64,000 nt of DNA, from positions 49,675 to 113,674 of the forward strand of contig NYVM01000065.1 in the NCBI GenBank assembly GCA_002684605.1, read 5' to 3'. The notes under the pieces are model-generated. The model was not told where the DNA came from. It made no database searches and was given only the letters and a program-made list of their open reading frames with translations. Below are positions 1 to 7,343 of this stretch, one piece after another. Within the stretch, counting starts at the first letter, position 1, and every line of letters starts with the position of its first letter. Position numbers and translations under genes: made by a program. The DNA comes from Candidatus Pelagibacterales bacterium (GTDB lineage Bacteria; Pseudomonadota; Alphaproteobacteria; TMED109).

Positions 1-1
1 T

Positions 2-217
2 GAAAAAGATATACAGCTATTTAAAAATTTTACTTTAGAACAGGCTATAAGTGCTTATCTGGAATCTACGCCAATATTTAAAAAAGATGTATCTCTACTA
101 AGTTCAAAAAACAAAAAAAATATATTTTTAGACATAAAAGAAACCTGGGTTCCTTTTTATAAGGATAACTATCTAATATTTCCTAGCAAGACTTGGGTAG
201 TATGTTGTAAAAAATAA
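2..217 (+). CDS. C-terminal end of an unidentified protein, possibly a SAM-dependent methyltransferase
   Basis: An open frame enters from the left edge and ends at TAA 215-217, giving 71 residues. It finishes PSKTWVVCCKK. A C-terminus in which a short domain with an acidic-basic linker ends in a hydrophobic PSxxWhhxxxK strand is common in class I SAM-dependent methyltransferases, but the catalytic SAM-binding part lies outside the window, so this is only a guess. The stop is 6 bases from the end of the convergent GST gene and no terminator fits between them. Confidence 0.5.
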   Translation, partial: EKDIQLFKNFTLEQAISAYLESTPIFKKDVSLLSSKNKKNIFLDIKETWVPFYKDNYLIFPSKTWVVCCKK

Positions 218-223
218 TAAATT

Positions 224-862
224 TTAGCCTTCAAAAACTTTTGCACTATCTCTTTTACCTATCATTTCTTTCCATCTTAATAAGTATTTATGATTATCAT
301 TAGGAATTACTTTTACCCAACTAGCAAAATCTAAGAAAACATATAAATTGATATCAGCCATTGAAAAATTATTACCTGCAACATATTCAGCTTGATTCAA
401 TCTTTCATTTATATCATCCAAAAATCTATTGCCTAACATGATTCCTCTGCTTGCTAATTCAGGTATCTGTTTTGTAGCTCTTGGATCTGCAACAGCTCTA
501 TCTATAAATGCCTCAGAAGAATTTCTTAAGCATTCTCCGATAGGGTTCATTCCTTCAATTTCAACTTTTCTATTCCACATCTCTACTAAGCCTTTTTCTT
601 CAGGTGTTTCCCCGAAAATATATGGTTCCGGTTGCATTGCATCAAAATATCTACATATAGCCATACTTTCTGATATTACTGTTCCATTATCTAGTTCAAG
701 AGCTGGAACACCACTTTTTGGATTTATAGATAAAAAATTACTTTCTCTATTTTCTCCTGCGCGGACATTAACTTGAACATATTCAACATCAATTTTCTTT
801 TCTACTAAAAACATTTGAACTCTTCTTGGGTTAGGAGCTCTTTTAAATTCGTATAACTTCAT
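224..862 (-). CDS. glutathione S-transferase family protein
   Basis: The 212-residue product has the usual length and two-domain layout of a cytosolic GST. The N-terminal thioredoxin-like fold starts MKLYEFKRAPNPRRV. The cis-proline segment GVPALEL (about residues 51-57) and the ESMAICRYF motif (about 64-72) form the glutathione site. The all-helical C-terminal domain contains the SMADI N-capping motif near residue 167. The substrate cannot be deduced. It is a single gene, divergent from the secreted protein at 1011 and convergent with the partial gene at the left edge. Confidence 0.9.
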   Translation of the reverse strand: MKLYEFKRAPNPRRVQMFLVEKKIDVEYVQVNVRAGENRESNFLSINPKSGVPALELDNGTVISESMAICRYFDAMQPEPYIFGETPEEKGLVEMWNRKVEIEGMNPIGECLRNSSEAFIDRAVADPRATKQIPELASRGIMLGNRFLDDINERLNQAEYVAGNNFSMADINLYVFLDFASWVKVIPNDNHKYLLRWKEMIGKRDSAKVFEG

Positions 863-1010
863 TTTTATTTCCTTATATTTTATATAATAACTTATATCAT
901 TTTTTTTTTTAACAGTAATTTAAAATTTTAAAATACATGCTGTATTTAAGTATTGACTTTAGGTATTTTCTATAGTGAAATTATTTTTTAACTAAATAAA
1001 GGATACAAAA

Positions 1011-1502
1011 ATGAAGATTATTAAAAAAATACTTTTAGTTTCGGTTTTATCAATATTTTTTATTGGTCCATCATTTGCTACAGATAAAGCAGTAGGATAT
1101 TTTGGATGGCACGCATATGGTAAATATATACAAATGGGTGAGAAAATGGGATTTTGGAGAGGTGAGTTTAGTGGCAGTTTTGATAGTGATGATGGAGAAG
1201 GGGGGCTTTTTCATAAAGCTTCAATGAGATGTCCTGGATCTAATACAATGAATTTTGAAACAGGTACTACTTCAGCACAAGGGGTATGCTTAATTAAGGA
1301 TATGGATGGTGACGAAGCATACGTTACTTGGGTTGTAAAAGGAAAATTAGGACAAGCAAACCCTGGTAGCTTTACATATTCTGGAGGTACAGGAAAATAT
1401 GAAGGCATGTCTGGAGATGGTGGAACTCTTATTGGACATATTGTAACCAACTGGACTGATGGTGATGCAAGTGGTTACGCATTATGGAATAGAATGAAAT
1501 AA
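1011..1502 (+). CDS. small secreted protein of unknown function
   Basis: The 163-residue product begins with a clear Sec signal peptide: lysines, then a hydrophobic core, with likely cleavage after SFA at residue 23. The mature part is rich in Gly, Asp and aromatic residues. It has two cysteines (in MRCPG and GVCLI) that could form a disulfide, and a GGTGKYEGMSGDGG segment near the end. That GxGkYxGhxGxG pattern resembles one seen in small secreted eight-stranded beta-barrels (allene-oxide-cyclase or dirigent-like folds), so such a barrel is possible but not proven. A ribosome site (aaagga) precedes ATG 1011 and a strong hairpin terminator follows, so it is probably transcribed alone. Confidence 0.75.
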   Translation: MKIIKKILLVSVLSIFFIGPSFATDKAVGYFGWHAYGKYIQMGEKMGFWRGEFSGSFDSDDGEGGLFHKASMRCPGSNTMNFETGTTSAQGVCLIKDMDGDEAYVTWVVKGKLGQANPGSFTYSGGTGKYEGMSGDGGTLIGHIVTNWTDGDASGYALWNRMK

Positions 1503-1510
1503 TAACAATT

Positions 1511-1540
1511 ATAACGAGAGTAATTTGTTACTCTCGTTAT
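1511..1540 (+). terminator. Intrinsic terminator after the secreted protein gene
   Basis: A perfect 13-bp inverted repeat (ataacgagagtaa / ttactctcgttat) with a TTTG loop sits 8 bases after the stop codon. The T run after it is weak (atttattt). The next same-strand gene starts only 23 bases downstream, so some read-through may feed it. Confidence 0.75.
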
Positions 1541-1563
1541 ATTTATTTAAAGGATAAGTATTT

Positions 1564-1893
1564 ATGATTACGATGTGTTTGAAGATTAAATATACTCAAG
1601 AGGCAATGAAAACTATTTTTAGTACAGGAGATAACAGAAAAGCTGCAATTAGTGCTTTAGCAAAACAAGCTGGCGGGAAGCTAATTTCATTCTATGGAAT
1701 GCAAGGACAATATTACCATATGATGATAATTGTAGAAATGCCTAGTATGGCAAATTGGATGGCAATGTTTATTAAAGGTATGAGCGGGGGAGCAATTGCA
1801 GAGTATAAATCTATACAATTATTAGACCCTGAAATAATTGAAGAGTCATCTACTATACTTAAAGATTTAGATTACTCTCCACCTGGTGCATAA
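1564..1893 (+). CDS. GYD domain-containing protein
   Basis: A 109-residue cytosolic protein matching the GYD family, small ferredoxin-like alpha+beta proteins of unknown role. The diagnostic part is GDNRKAAISALAKQAGGKLIS (about residues 22-42), equivalent to the family's GxRxxAhxxLhxxhGGkh pattern, followed by the strand MMIIVEMPS. It starts at ATG 1564 behind aaagga, directly after the terminator of the upstream gene. It ends one base from the convergent acyl-CoA dehydrogenase. No partner gene suggests a function. Confidence 0.75.
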   Translation: MITMCLKIKYTQEAMKTIFSTGDNRKAAISALAKQAGGKLISFYGMQGQYYHMMIIVEMPSMANWMAMFIKGMSGGAIAEYKSIQLLDPEIIEESSTILKDLDYSPPGA

Positions 1894-1894
1894 T

Positions 1895-3055
1895 TTAATA
1901 AGACTTTTTTAAGCCCAAGGCATTCTCTGCAATATAGCTTAGGATTAATTGCTGACTAACAGGTGCAAGATAAGGAATCATCATTTCTCTGAATAATCTC
2001 TCAACATGGTATTCCTTAGCGTAGCCCATGCCACCATGAGTTGCTATAGCTTGCTTACATATGTCCATGCCAAATTCTGCAGATAAAAACTTAGCAGCAT
2101 TTGCTTCTGCCCCACAGGGTTGATTATTATCATATAAATGTGCAGCTTTTAAAATTAATAGTTTTACAGCCTCTAATTTTGCCCAGCCCTCTGCTAATGG
2201 ATGTTGAATACTTTGATTTTCTCCTATAGTTCTTTCAAATACTATTCTTTCTTTTGCATACTTAGTGGCTCTATCTAAAGCATTTTTAGCAATACCATAT
2301 GCTTCAGCTGCAACTAATATTCTTTCTGGGTTAATGCTATGCAATAAATAGGAAAAACCTTTTCCTTCTTCCCCAACTAAATCTTCCATAGGAACTTCTA
2401 AATTATCAATAAATAATTCATTACTATCGACAGCAGCTCTGCCCATTTTATGAATCACTCTTGCTTCAATATTATTTTTATTGAAATCAGTATAAAATAA
2501 ACTTAAACCTTGAGTTGGATTCTTATCATTTCTTTCAGATGTGCGAGCTATTAGCATAATTTTATTAGTAATTTGAGCAGTAGATGTCCATATTTTTCTG
2601 CCGTTTATTATATAATGATCTTTATTTTTTATTGCTTTTGTTTTTAATCTAGTTGTATCTAATCCAGTATCAGGTTCTGTAACAGCAAAGCACATTTTTG
2701 TTTGGCCATTTATAATTTTAGGTAGCCATTTATTTTTCTGTGTTTGTGAAGCAAATTTAACTAATGCATTAGGTCCAAATATATTCATATGAACAGAAGA
2801 TGCTGCTGTCATTGCTCCTTTTTCAGCTATAGTCATCATCATTAGTGCTGATTCTGTTACACCTAAGTTGCTACCTCCAAACTCTTCTGGCATAGCTATG
2901 CCTAGCCATCCACCGTCTGCCAATGTATTTACAAAATCATGAGGAAAAGATGCGTTATTATCACATTCCAACCAATAATTATCATCAAAATTTTTAATAG
3001 AATTACTTATTGCTAAAATTAAATCTTTTTGATCTTCTGTATAATTAAAATCCAT
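1895..3055 (-). CDS. acyl-CoA dehydrogenase family protein
   Basis: The 386-residue FAD enzyme covers all three ACAD domains: the N-terminal helical domain, the middle beta domain with FAVTEPDTGLDT (about 123-134) and WTST (156-159), and a C-terminal helical domain with ATHGGMGY near 340. It should oxidise an acyl-CoA to the 2-enoyl-CoA and pass electrons to ETF. The usual catalytic Glu in the C-terminal EGT motif is absent; the matching stretch reads YLAPVS. There is a Glu at 244 in NPERI, where isovaleryl- and long-chain acyl-CoA dehydrogenases carry their base. It is the last gene of the sulfite dehydrogenase/tenA unit, 7 bases after tenA. Confidence 0.9.
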   Translation of the reverse strand: MDFNYTEDQKDLILAISNSIKNFDDNYWLECDNNASFPHDFVNTLADGGWLGIAMPEEFGGSNLGVTESALMMMTIAEKGAMTAASSVHMNIFGPNALVKFASQTQKNKWLPKIINGQTKMCFAVTEPDTGLDTTRLKTKAIKNKDHYIINGRKIWTSTAQITNKIMLIARTSERNDKNPTQGLSLFYTDFNKNNIEARVIHKMGRAAVDSNELFIDNLEVPMEDLVGEEGKGFSYLLHSINPERILVAAEAYGIAKNALDRATKYAKERIVFERTIGENQSIQHPLAEGWAKLEAVKLLILKAAHLYDNNQPCGAEANAAKFLSAEFGMDICKQAIATHGGMGYAKEYHVERLFREMMIPYLAPVSQQLILSYIAENALGLKKSY

Positions 3056-3062
3056 ATATTAC

Positions 3063-3758
3063 CTATTTTAAATGTAAACTCATTTCCCAAAAGTTTATTT
3101 CTAATTTTGTTGCTGTCTTAAATTGATTGTTTAATCTATTCCATTTTAAATTATTTTCAAAATTATTACCTAGTCTAAGGATAACTGACTTATCCAGCAT
3201 ATGACCAATTTTAATACATAATGCTTGGTATTCATCAGACCCATAAGTATTTATCCATTTAATGTAAGGGTTATTCTTATTATCTATTTTAGATAATTCT
3301 TTTCCAATTTCACCATAGCCAAATACGCACGGAATTAATGTAATTAATAAATTTAAAAAATCTCCGGTATAACCATTTTCTAATACATATCTAGTATATG
3401 CTATATTAGCTATTTCTTCTTCAGCATTATATAATTCACTCTCTGATATACCATATTCTGCACACGTATTTATATGTAATTGGAGCTCTTCATTAATAAG
3501 TGCATTAAGGGTGTTCGATGCAACACGTATTTCTTCTGTGGTGTTTGATTTTAATACTAATAAAGCCCAAGCTTTAGAAAAGTGTGTCAGGAATAGGTAG
3601 TCTTGTATCAGGTATTTAATATATAATTCTTTTTTAAGTTTTCCATTTGCAATATTCTTTACAAACTTATGTTTAGTATAATTATCCCAATAAGAAAGGT
3701 TATTAGATTTTAATATATTAAATATTTTACTATAGTTATTATTTTTAAGCATTTTCAA
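3063..3758 (-). CDS. tenA: TenA family thiaminase II / aminopyrimidine aminohydrolase
   Basis: The 231-residue all-helical protein matches TenA, which hydrolyses 4-amino-5-aminomethyl-2-methylpyrimidine (from degraded thiamine) to HMP for thiamine synthesis. Family residues are visible: Asp53 in IQDYLFL, the YTRYVLENG segment (121-129), the nucleophile Cys144 in LIPCVFGYGEI, and a late acidic residue in FWEMSL (E225). It is therefore of the Cys-containing TenA class. It lies between the sulfite dehydrogenase cytochrome and an acyl-CoA dehydrogenase, an unusual place, and no TPP riboswitch precedes it. The separate thiamine-precursor transporter at 19.6-22.0 kb makes a salvage role likely. Confidence 0.88.
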   Translation of the reverse strand: MKMLKNNNYSKIFNILKSNNLSYWDNYTKHKFVKNIANGKLKKELYIKYLIQDYLFLTHFSKAWALLVLKSNTTEEIRVASNTLNALINEELQLHINTCAEYGISESELYNAEEEIANIAYTRYVLENGYTGDFLNLLITLIPCVFGYGEIGKELSKIDNKNNPYIKWINTYGSDEYQALCIKIGHMLDKSVILRLGNNFENNLKWNRLNNQFKTATKLEINFWEMSLHLK

Positions 3759-3788
3759 ACCGTTATATAGAATTTAGTCTTATTCAAT

Positions 3789-4058
3789 TTAATAGTTATA
3801 ATTTTTAGATAAATATTTAATTAATCTATCTTCATATTTCTTATCTAACTTTGTCATACCATTTTCATCATACATTAATAAAATTATTTCTTTCCATCTT
3901 TCTTCATTTAATCTTTGTTGATAAACAATATTTAGGGAGTGACAAGAAGAACAGCTATATTTTAGTATTTCTTCATCTGTTATAGATATTTCATCTTTTG
4001 CAAAAGTATTAAAATTAAGATTTAGTATAACAATTAAACATATTAAAATAATTCGCAT
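3789..4058 (-). CDS. small c-type cytochrome, electron-accepting subunit of sulfite dehydrogenase (SorB-like)
   Basis: An 89-residue protein with a Sec signal peptide (hydrophobic residues 2-18, likely cleavage near FAKD) and a single CSSCH haem-c motif at residues 36-40. A downstream Met (in DENGMTKL) could be the axial ligand. The mature size of about 69 residues matches the small monohaem SorB subunit that takes electrons from SorA in the periplasm. It begins one base after the stop of the Mo-subunit gene, which strongly ties the two together. It is far too short to be the dihaem SoxD. Confidence 0.8.
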   Translation of the reverse strand: MRIILICLIVILNLNFNTFAKDEISITDEEILKYSCSSCHSLNIVYQQRLNEERWKEIILLMYDENGMTKLDKKYEDRLIKYLSKNYNY

Positions 4059-4059
4059 T

Positions 4060-5274
4060 TTATATGTTTATATAAATTCTATGAACGGTATTATTTAAAT
4101 ACCCTTTAGGGTTCCAACTTATATCAAATGGTTGAGATATATTATTTTCATCTATAGCTCTGGACCATATTTCAAAATAACCTTTACTTGGAAAACTTAG
4201 GTTTAAATCCCAATTTTGCCATGCATATTTATTTACAGGGTTACTTAAATTTGCTTGAATCCAAGTAGCTCCATAATCAATACTTATCCTAACTTCTTTA
4301 ACTTGTTTATCTCCTGCCCAAGCATGTCCTCTAATATTTAAATTATTAGAATTATGCTGTAACCCAGTTTTCGGAAATGTTATTAAAGATTTTATAGGCA
4401 TTGATTCAATTATTTTTAAACCACTGATATCTACTTTCTCGCCAGGTTTAACAGGGATTTTAGGAACTTTATAAGATTTGCCAGTCATTTTTGTGCCATC
4501 ATGTACCTGATCAAGTAATTCAATTTTGTTTAACCATTTTTGAGATGTAGATCCTGGCCAACCAGGACATATCAATCTTAAAGGTGATCCATGTATTAAA
4601 GGTATTTCTTCATTATTCATGGCAAAGGCTATGATATTATTCTCATCTAAAGCTTTTTTTATTGGCACTCCTCGCGATAATGCATTTTTATTTGTATCAC
4701 CAGATAAATGTAAATCAGCGCCATAATGACCAGTATAAATACTACTTGGCTTTATACCGGATGATTTTATTACATCTGATAATCTTACTCCAGTCCATTC
4801 TGAGCATGAAATTGCTCCATAGCTCCATTGATTTCCTAACGCAGGAGGTTCAAAAAAAGCTCTTCCATTACCGCCACATTCTAATTGTAGAGATTTAGTT
4901 ATAACTTCAAAATTACTTTTTAAATCCTTGATTGAATAATTTTTTGGATTTTTTACATTTCCTTCTATTCTTAGTTTCCAATTAGATATTTCATTACTAG
5001 ATAAATCAGGCATTATTCCATTATTTCTTACAAAGTGACGATTAGTAGGCGTGATTGGGTCGTCTAATAAGTGTGGAGGAGTTTCTGCATTAATAGGTCT
5101 ATCATTAAGTATAGTAAGATCATTTTTTTTATGAATATTATCTATTTTTAAGGTGTCATTAGCGTATAGTGGAACAACATTCATAGGGATAGAAAAATAA
5201 GACGCTAGGCTAACAGATAGCATAATTTGAGAATGCTTTTTTATAAAACCTCTTCTGGAAATCTTTCTCTTCAT
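4060..5274 (-). CDS. sulfite dehydrogenase molybdopterin subunit (SorA/SoxC-like)
   Basis: The 404-residue enzyme of the sulfite oxidase family oxidises sulfite to sulfate in the periplasm. It carries a twin-arginine export signal, SRRGFIKK at residues 6-13, as expected for a folded Mo-cofactor protein. The Mo-ligating cysteine is probably Cys133 in LECGGNGR. Other family hallmarks are YTGHYGADLHLSGD, SRGVPIKKAL, HGSPLRLICPGWPG and SQKWL, followed by a C-terminal Ig-like dimerisation domain (about 275-400). No soxXYZAB genes are present, and the partner is a small single-haem cytochrome, which favours a stand-alone SorAB-type role over SoxCD. It is first in the unit with sorB-like, tenA and acyl-CoA dehydrogenase genes. 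Confidence 0.88.
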   Translation of the reverse strand: MKRKISRRGFIKKHSQIMLSVSLASYFSIPMNVVPLYANDTLKIDNIHKKNDLTILNDRPINAETPPHLLDDPITPTNRHFVRNNGIMPDLSSNEISNWKLRIEGNVKNPKNYSIKDLKSNFEVITKSLQLECGGNGRAFFEPPALGNQWSYGAISCSEWTGVRLSDVIKSSGIKPSSIYTGHYGADLHLSGDTNKNALSRGVPIKKALDENNIIAFAMNNEEIPLIHGSPLRLICPGWPGSTSQKWLNKIELLDQVHDGTKMTGKSYKVPKIPVKPGEKVDISGLKIIESMPIKSLITFPKTGLQHNSNNLNIRGHAWAGDKQVKEVRISIDYGATWIQANLSNPVNKYAWQNWDLNLSFPSKGYFEIWSRAIDENNISQPFDISWNPKGYLNNTVHRIYINI

Positions 5275-5351
5275 TAATATCTCAAATTCAAAGTGTTGAA
5301 CTTATTTAAATACAAACAATGTTATGATTACTATCGAGTAATCTATTATTC

Positions 5352-5379
5352 TTGTAAATATGTTTTTTTTTATTATAAT
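5352..5379 (+). promoter_or_regulatory. Sigma-70-type promoter for the CmcJ-like/phosphonate unit
   Basis: TTGTAA (5352-5357) and a consensus TATAAT (5374-5379) are 16 bases apart in the divergent gap between the sulfite dehydrogenase and the CmcJ-like gene. The predicted start near 5386 leaves a short leader before ATG 5408. The region is AT-rich, so chance matches are possible. Confidence 0.5.
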
Positions 5380-5407
5380 TATATTTAGCATATAAAAAGG
5401 TTTGATT

Positions 5408-6229
5408 ATGAAAAACAGTTTAGAAGCTAATTTAAAATTTATTGTTCCTCAAGTTGATAAACCTGTATTTGAAAGTTCTGAATATACTGGGACAGTTCCA
5501 AAAATCCATTTTGAAACGGAATATAGGTCAGTTCCAATACAAGACATCAGAGACAGTAGCATCTCGTACACGATTGAAAATAATGGCTTTCAATTATTAA
5601 AGCATAAAACAGAAGTAAAAAACTTTTATGATCATGAGGAAGTAATTAAAACCTATGAAAAAGAGTTAAAAGATTTTTTAAAAGAATATATGAAAGCAAA
5701 TGACGCTATAATATTTGATTATACGAGAAGGTCTGATGGAAAATCGGGAGCACAGAATCCCGATGGTTTGCGAGGGCCTGCTGATAGGGTGCATGCAGAT
5801 TATACAGATTTGTCTGGTCCACAAAGAGCAAAGGATGTTTTAGGTTTAGATAATTATAATAACCTTCTTAAAGAAGGAGGCAGAATCGTGCAACTTAATG
5901 TTTGGAGGGCTATTAATGGCCCCGTAAAAAGATCTCCTTTAGCATTTGCAGATGCTCTATCTATTCCTAAAAATGATTTGGTGGAGACAGACCAAATATT
6001 TTCAAATCGTACAGGAGAAATATATCATATTGCCTATTCTAGAAAACATAGATGGCATTGGGCCTCTAATATGAAGAATGATGAAGTACTTCTTTTAAAA
6101 GGGTGGGATAGTATTAATAATGCTAGAGTGAAATATACACCGCATGGAGCATTTGAATTGCCAAATCAATTAGATAGTGATCCTCCTAGAGAAAGTATTG
6201 AGGCGAGAGTATTTCTTATTTTTAATTAA
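5408..6229 (+). CDS. CmcJ/NvfI family oxygenase
   Basis: The 273-residue protein fits the CmcJ/NvfI family of Fe(II)/2-oxoglutarate-type oxygenases known from secondary metabolism. An iron-binding HxD is visible as H129-A-D131 in RVHADYTD, with a later His pair in HRWHW and a C-terminal Arg in EARVF for 2-oxoglutarate. The family segments NVWRAINGPV and PLAFADA are also present. I chose ATG 5408 because aaaaagg lies 7 bases upstream; a TTG two codons earlier is less likely. It precedes the phosphonate genes on the same strand, separated by a decayed gene. The substrate is unknown. Confidence 0.8.
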   Translation: MKNSLEANLKFIVPQVDKPVFESSEYTGTVPKIHFETEYRSVPIQDIRDSSISYTIENNGFQLLKHKTEVKNFYDHEEVIKTYEKELKDFLKEYMKANDAIIFDYTRRSDGKSGAQNPDGLRGPADRVHADYTDLSGPQRAKDVLGLDNYNNLLKEGGRIVQLNVWRAINGPVKRSPLAFADALSIPKNDLVETDQIFSNRTGEIYHIAYSRKHRWHWASNMKNDEVLLLKGWDSINNARVKYTPHGAFELPNQLDSDPPRESIEARVFLIFN

Positions 6230-6248
6230 TACTTTGGTTAGGAGCATT

Positions 6249-6406
6249 ATGATAATAAATAAAGTATCTTTAATTAAGTACCAAGGTATCATAGAAATAA
6301 ATGGTCTACTATACCAGTAAAAGGTTTTATAAATGTACCTGAAAACTCTATTGGTCTTGGCATAACAATCGATAATACTAAAGTTTTTAATCAAGATTAT
6401 TTATAA
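6249..6406 (+). pseudogene. Remnant of an enolase/mandelate racemase superfamily gene
   Basis: ATG 6249 opens MIINKVSLIKYQG, like the first strand of mandelate racemase-type proteins, but this frame stops after 23 codons. In another frame (from about 6281 to TAA 6404) the sequence reads PRYHRNKW...GFINVPENSIGLGITID...YL, which closely resembles the last 40 residues of such enzymes (the h.VPxxxGLGhxhD ending). An internal deletion of roughly 300 codons plus a frameshift would give exactly this N-to-C junction. The piece sits between the CmcJ-like gene and phnD. The family assignment rests on about 50 residues. Confidence 0.6.
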
Positions 6407-6419
6407 TTTAGGGATGAAC

Positions 6420-7343
6420 ATGACTAAAATATCTAAAATAATTATTATACTTATATTAAGTATTTGCTTGTCAAAAATATCAATTGGTGCTGATGGTACT
6501 AAAGATGATCCTTTTAATGTATTATTAGTGCCCGCTGATGGAGGTACAGAAGAAGGTACTATTTCTGATTTTAAACCAATATTTAATGCAATATCTTTAG
6601 CAACAAATTACTCTTTTAATATTATTGTGGGACAGAGTTATAGTGCTGTAGTTGAGGGTATATGTTCAGGACTCGCAGACTTTGCCTGGTTTGGGCCTGT
6701 TACATATTTACAAGCAAGAGATAAAGGGTGTGTAGAATTATTGGCAGTTGAAGTTAGAAAAGGTAGTTCTGTTTATTATTCAGGTATATTTACAGGTAAA
6801 AATAATATAAATATAAATAATTTAAGCGACTTAAGAGCTAAAAAAGTAGCCTTTGGAGATATAAACTCGACATCAAGTTTTGTTTTTCCTATGGCTATGT
6901 TAATTGAATCTGGAATTGACCCAATTAAAGATTTATCTAAATCACAACTAACTGGAAGTCATGCAAATAGTTTAAAAGCACTTCAAGCAGGTATAGTTGA
7001 TGCAGCAGCTGCTTCTTTTAACTCCTATGAAAAAGCTGTAAGGCAAGGTTCAATTATGGCTAATGAATTTAAAATAATAGCTAGGTCAGATCCTATTCCT
7101 AATCCCCCTTTAGCTATGTCCGTTAACCTTCCAAAAATTGTTAAGAATAAAATTAGTAATGAAATTTCTGAATTACACAATAACCCAAATATTAAAGAAG
7201 GAATGTTAAGAGGCTATGGTGGTAAAAAAGTAGATTATTATGATACTAGTATAACAGATAAAGATATGCTTCCTGCCTTAAAGAAAATGCTTTTAATAGA
7301 TAGTAATTTTAAAAAAACAATTCTGGAAGCTAATAGTAATTAA
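6420..7343 (+). CDS. phnD: phosphonate ABC transporter substrate-binding protein PhnD
   Basis: Periplasmic PhnD-type binding protein of about 307 residues that captures phosphonates (or phosphite) for PhnCE. It has a Sec signal peptide (hydrophobic core, cleavage near SIGA-DG). Family features include VLLVPADGGTEE at the mature N-terminus, SYSAVVEGICSGLADFAWFGP around the first domain crossover, and VAFGDINSTSSF lining the phosphonate site. The start is taken as ATG 6420, because aggg at 6410-6413 is correctly spaced for it and too close to ATG 6414. The stop overlaps the phnC start (TAATG). Ligand specificity cannot be told from sequence. Confidence 0.92.
   Translation: MTKISKIIIILILSICLSKISIGADGTKDDPFNVLLVPADGGTEEGTISDFKPIFNAISLATNYSFNIIVGQSYSAVVEGICSGLADFAWFGPVTYLQARDKGCVELLAVEVRKGSSVYYSGIFTGKNNININNLSDLRAKKVAFGDINSTSSFVFPMAMLIESGIDPIKDLSKSQLTGSHANSLKALQAGIVDAAAASFNSYEKAVRQGSIMANEFKIIARSDPIPNPPLAMSVNLPKIVKNKISNEISELHNNPNIKEGMLRGYGGKKVDYYDTSITDKDMLPALKKMLLIDSNFKKTILEANSN

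Noticed and set aside
429..776. Open frame opposite the GST gene
   Set aside because: It lies wholly antisense to a well-supported GST and has no family features; the same holds for the other long antisense frames, such as those in livH, nuoL and the aldehyde dehydrogenase.
953..976. TTGACT and TATAGT in front of the secreted protein gene as a promoter
   Set aside because: The spacing is only 12 bases, too short for a sigma-70 promoter; no better pair was evident.
3759..3788. A TPP riboswitch in front of tenA
   Set aside because: The gap is 30 bases and lacks the CTGAGA and ACCTG elements.
4060..5274. Assignment as SoxC of a full Sox system
   Set aside because: No soxXYZAB genes are present and the partner cytochrome is a short single-haem protein, not dihaem SoxD, so the SorA-like label was preferred while keeping SoxC as a family name.
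6170..6394. Minus-strand frame across the enolase remnant
   Set aside because: No recognisable motif, no ribosome site, and it overlaps the end of the CmcJ-like gene.
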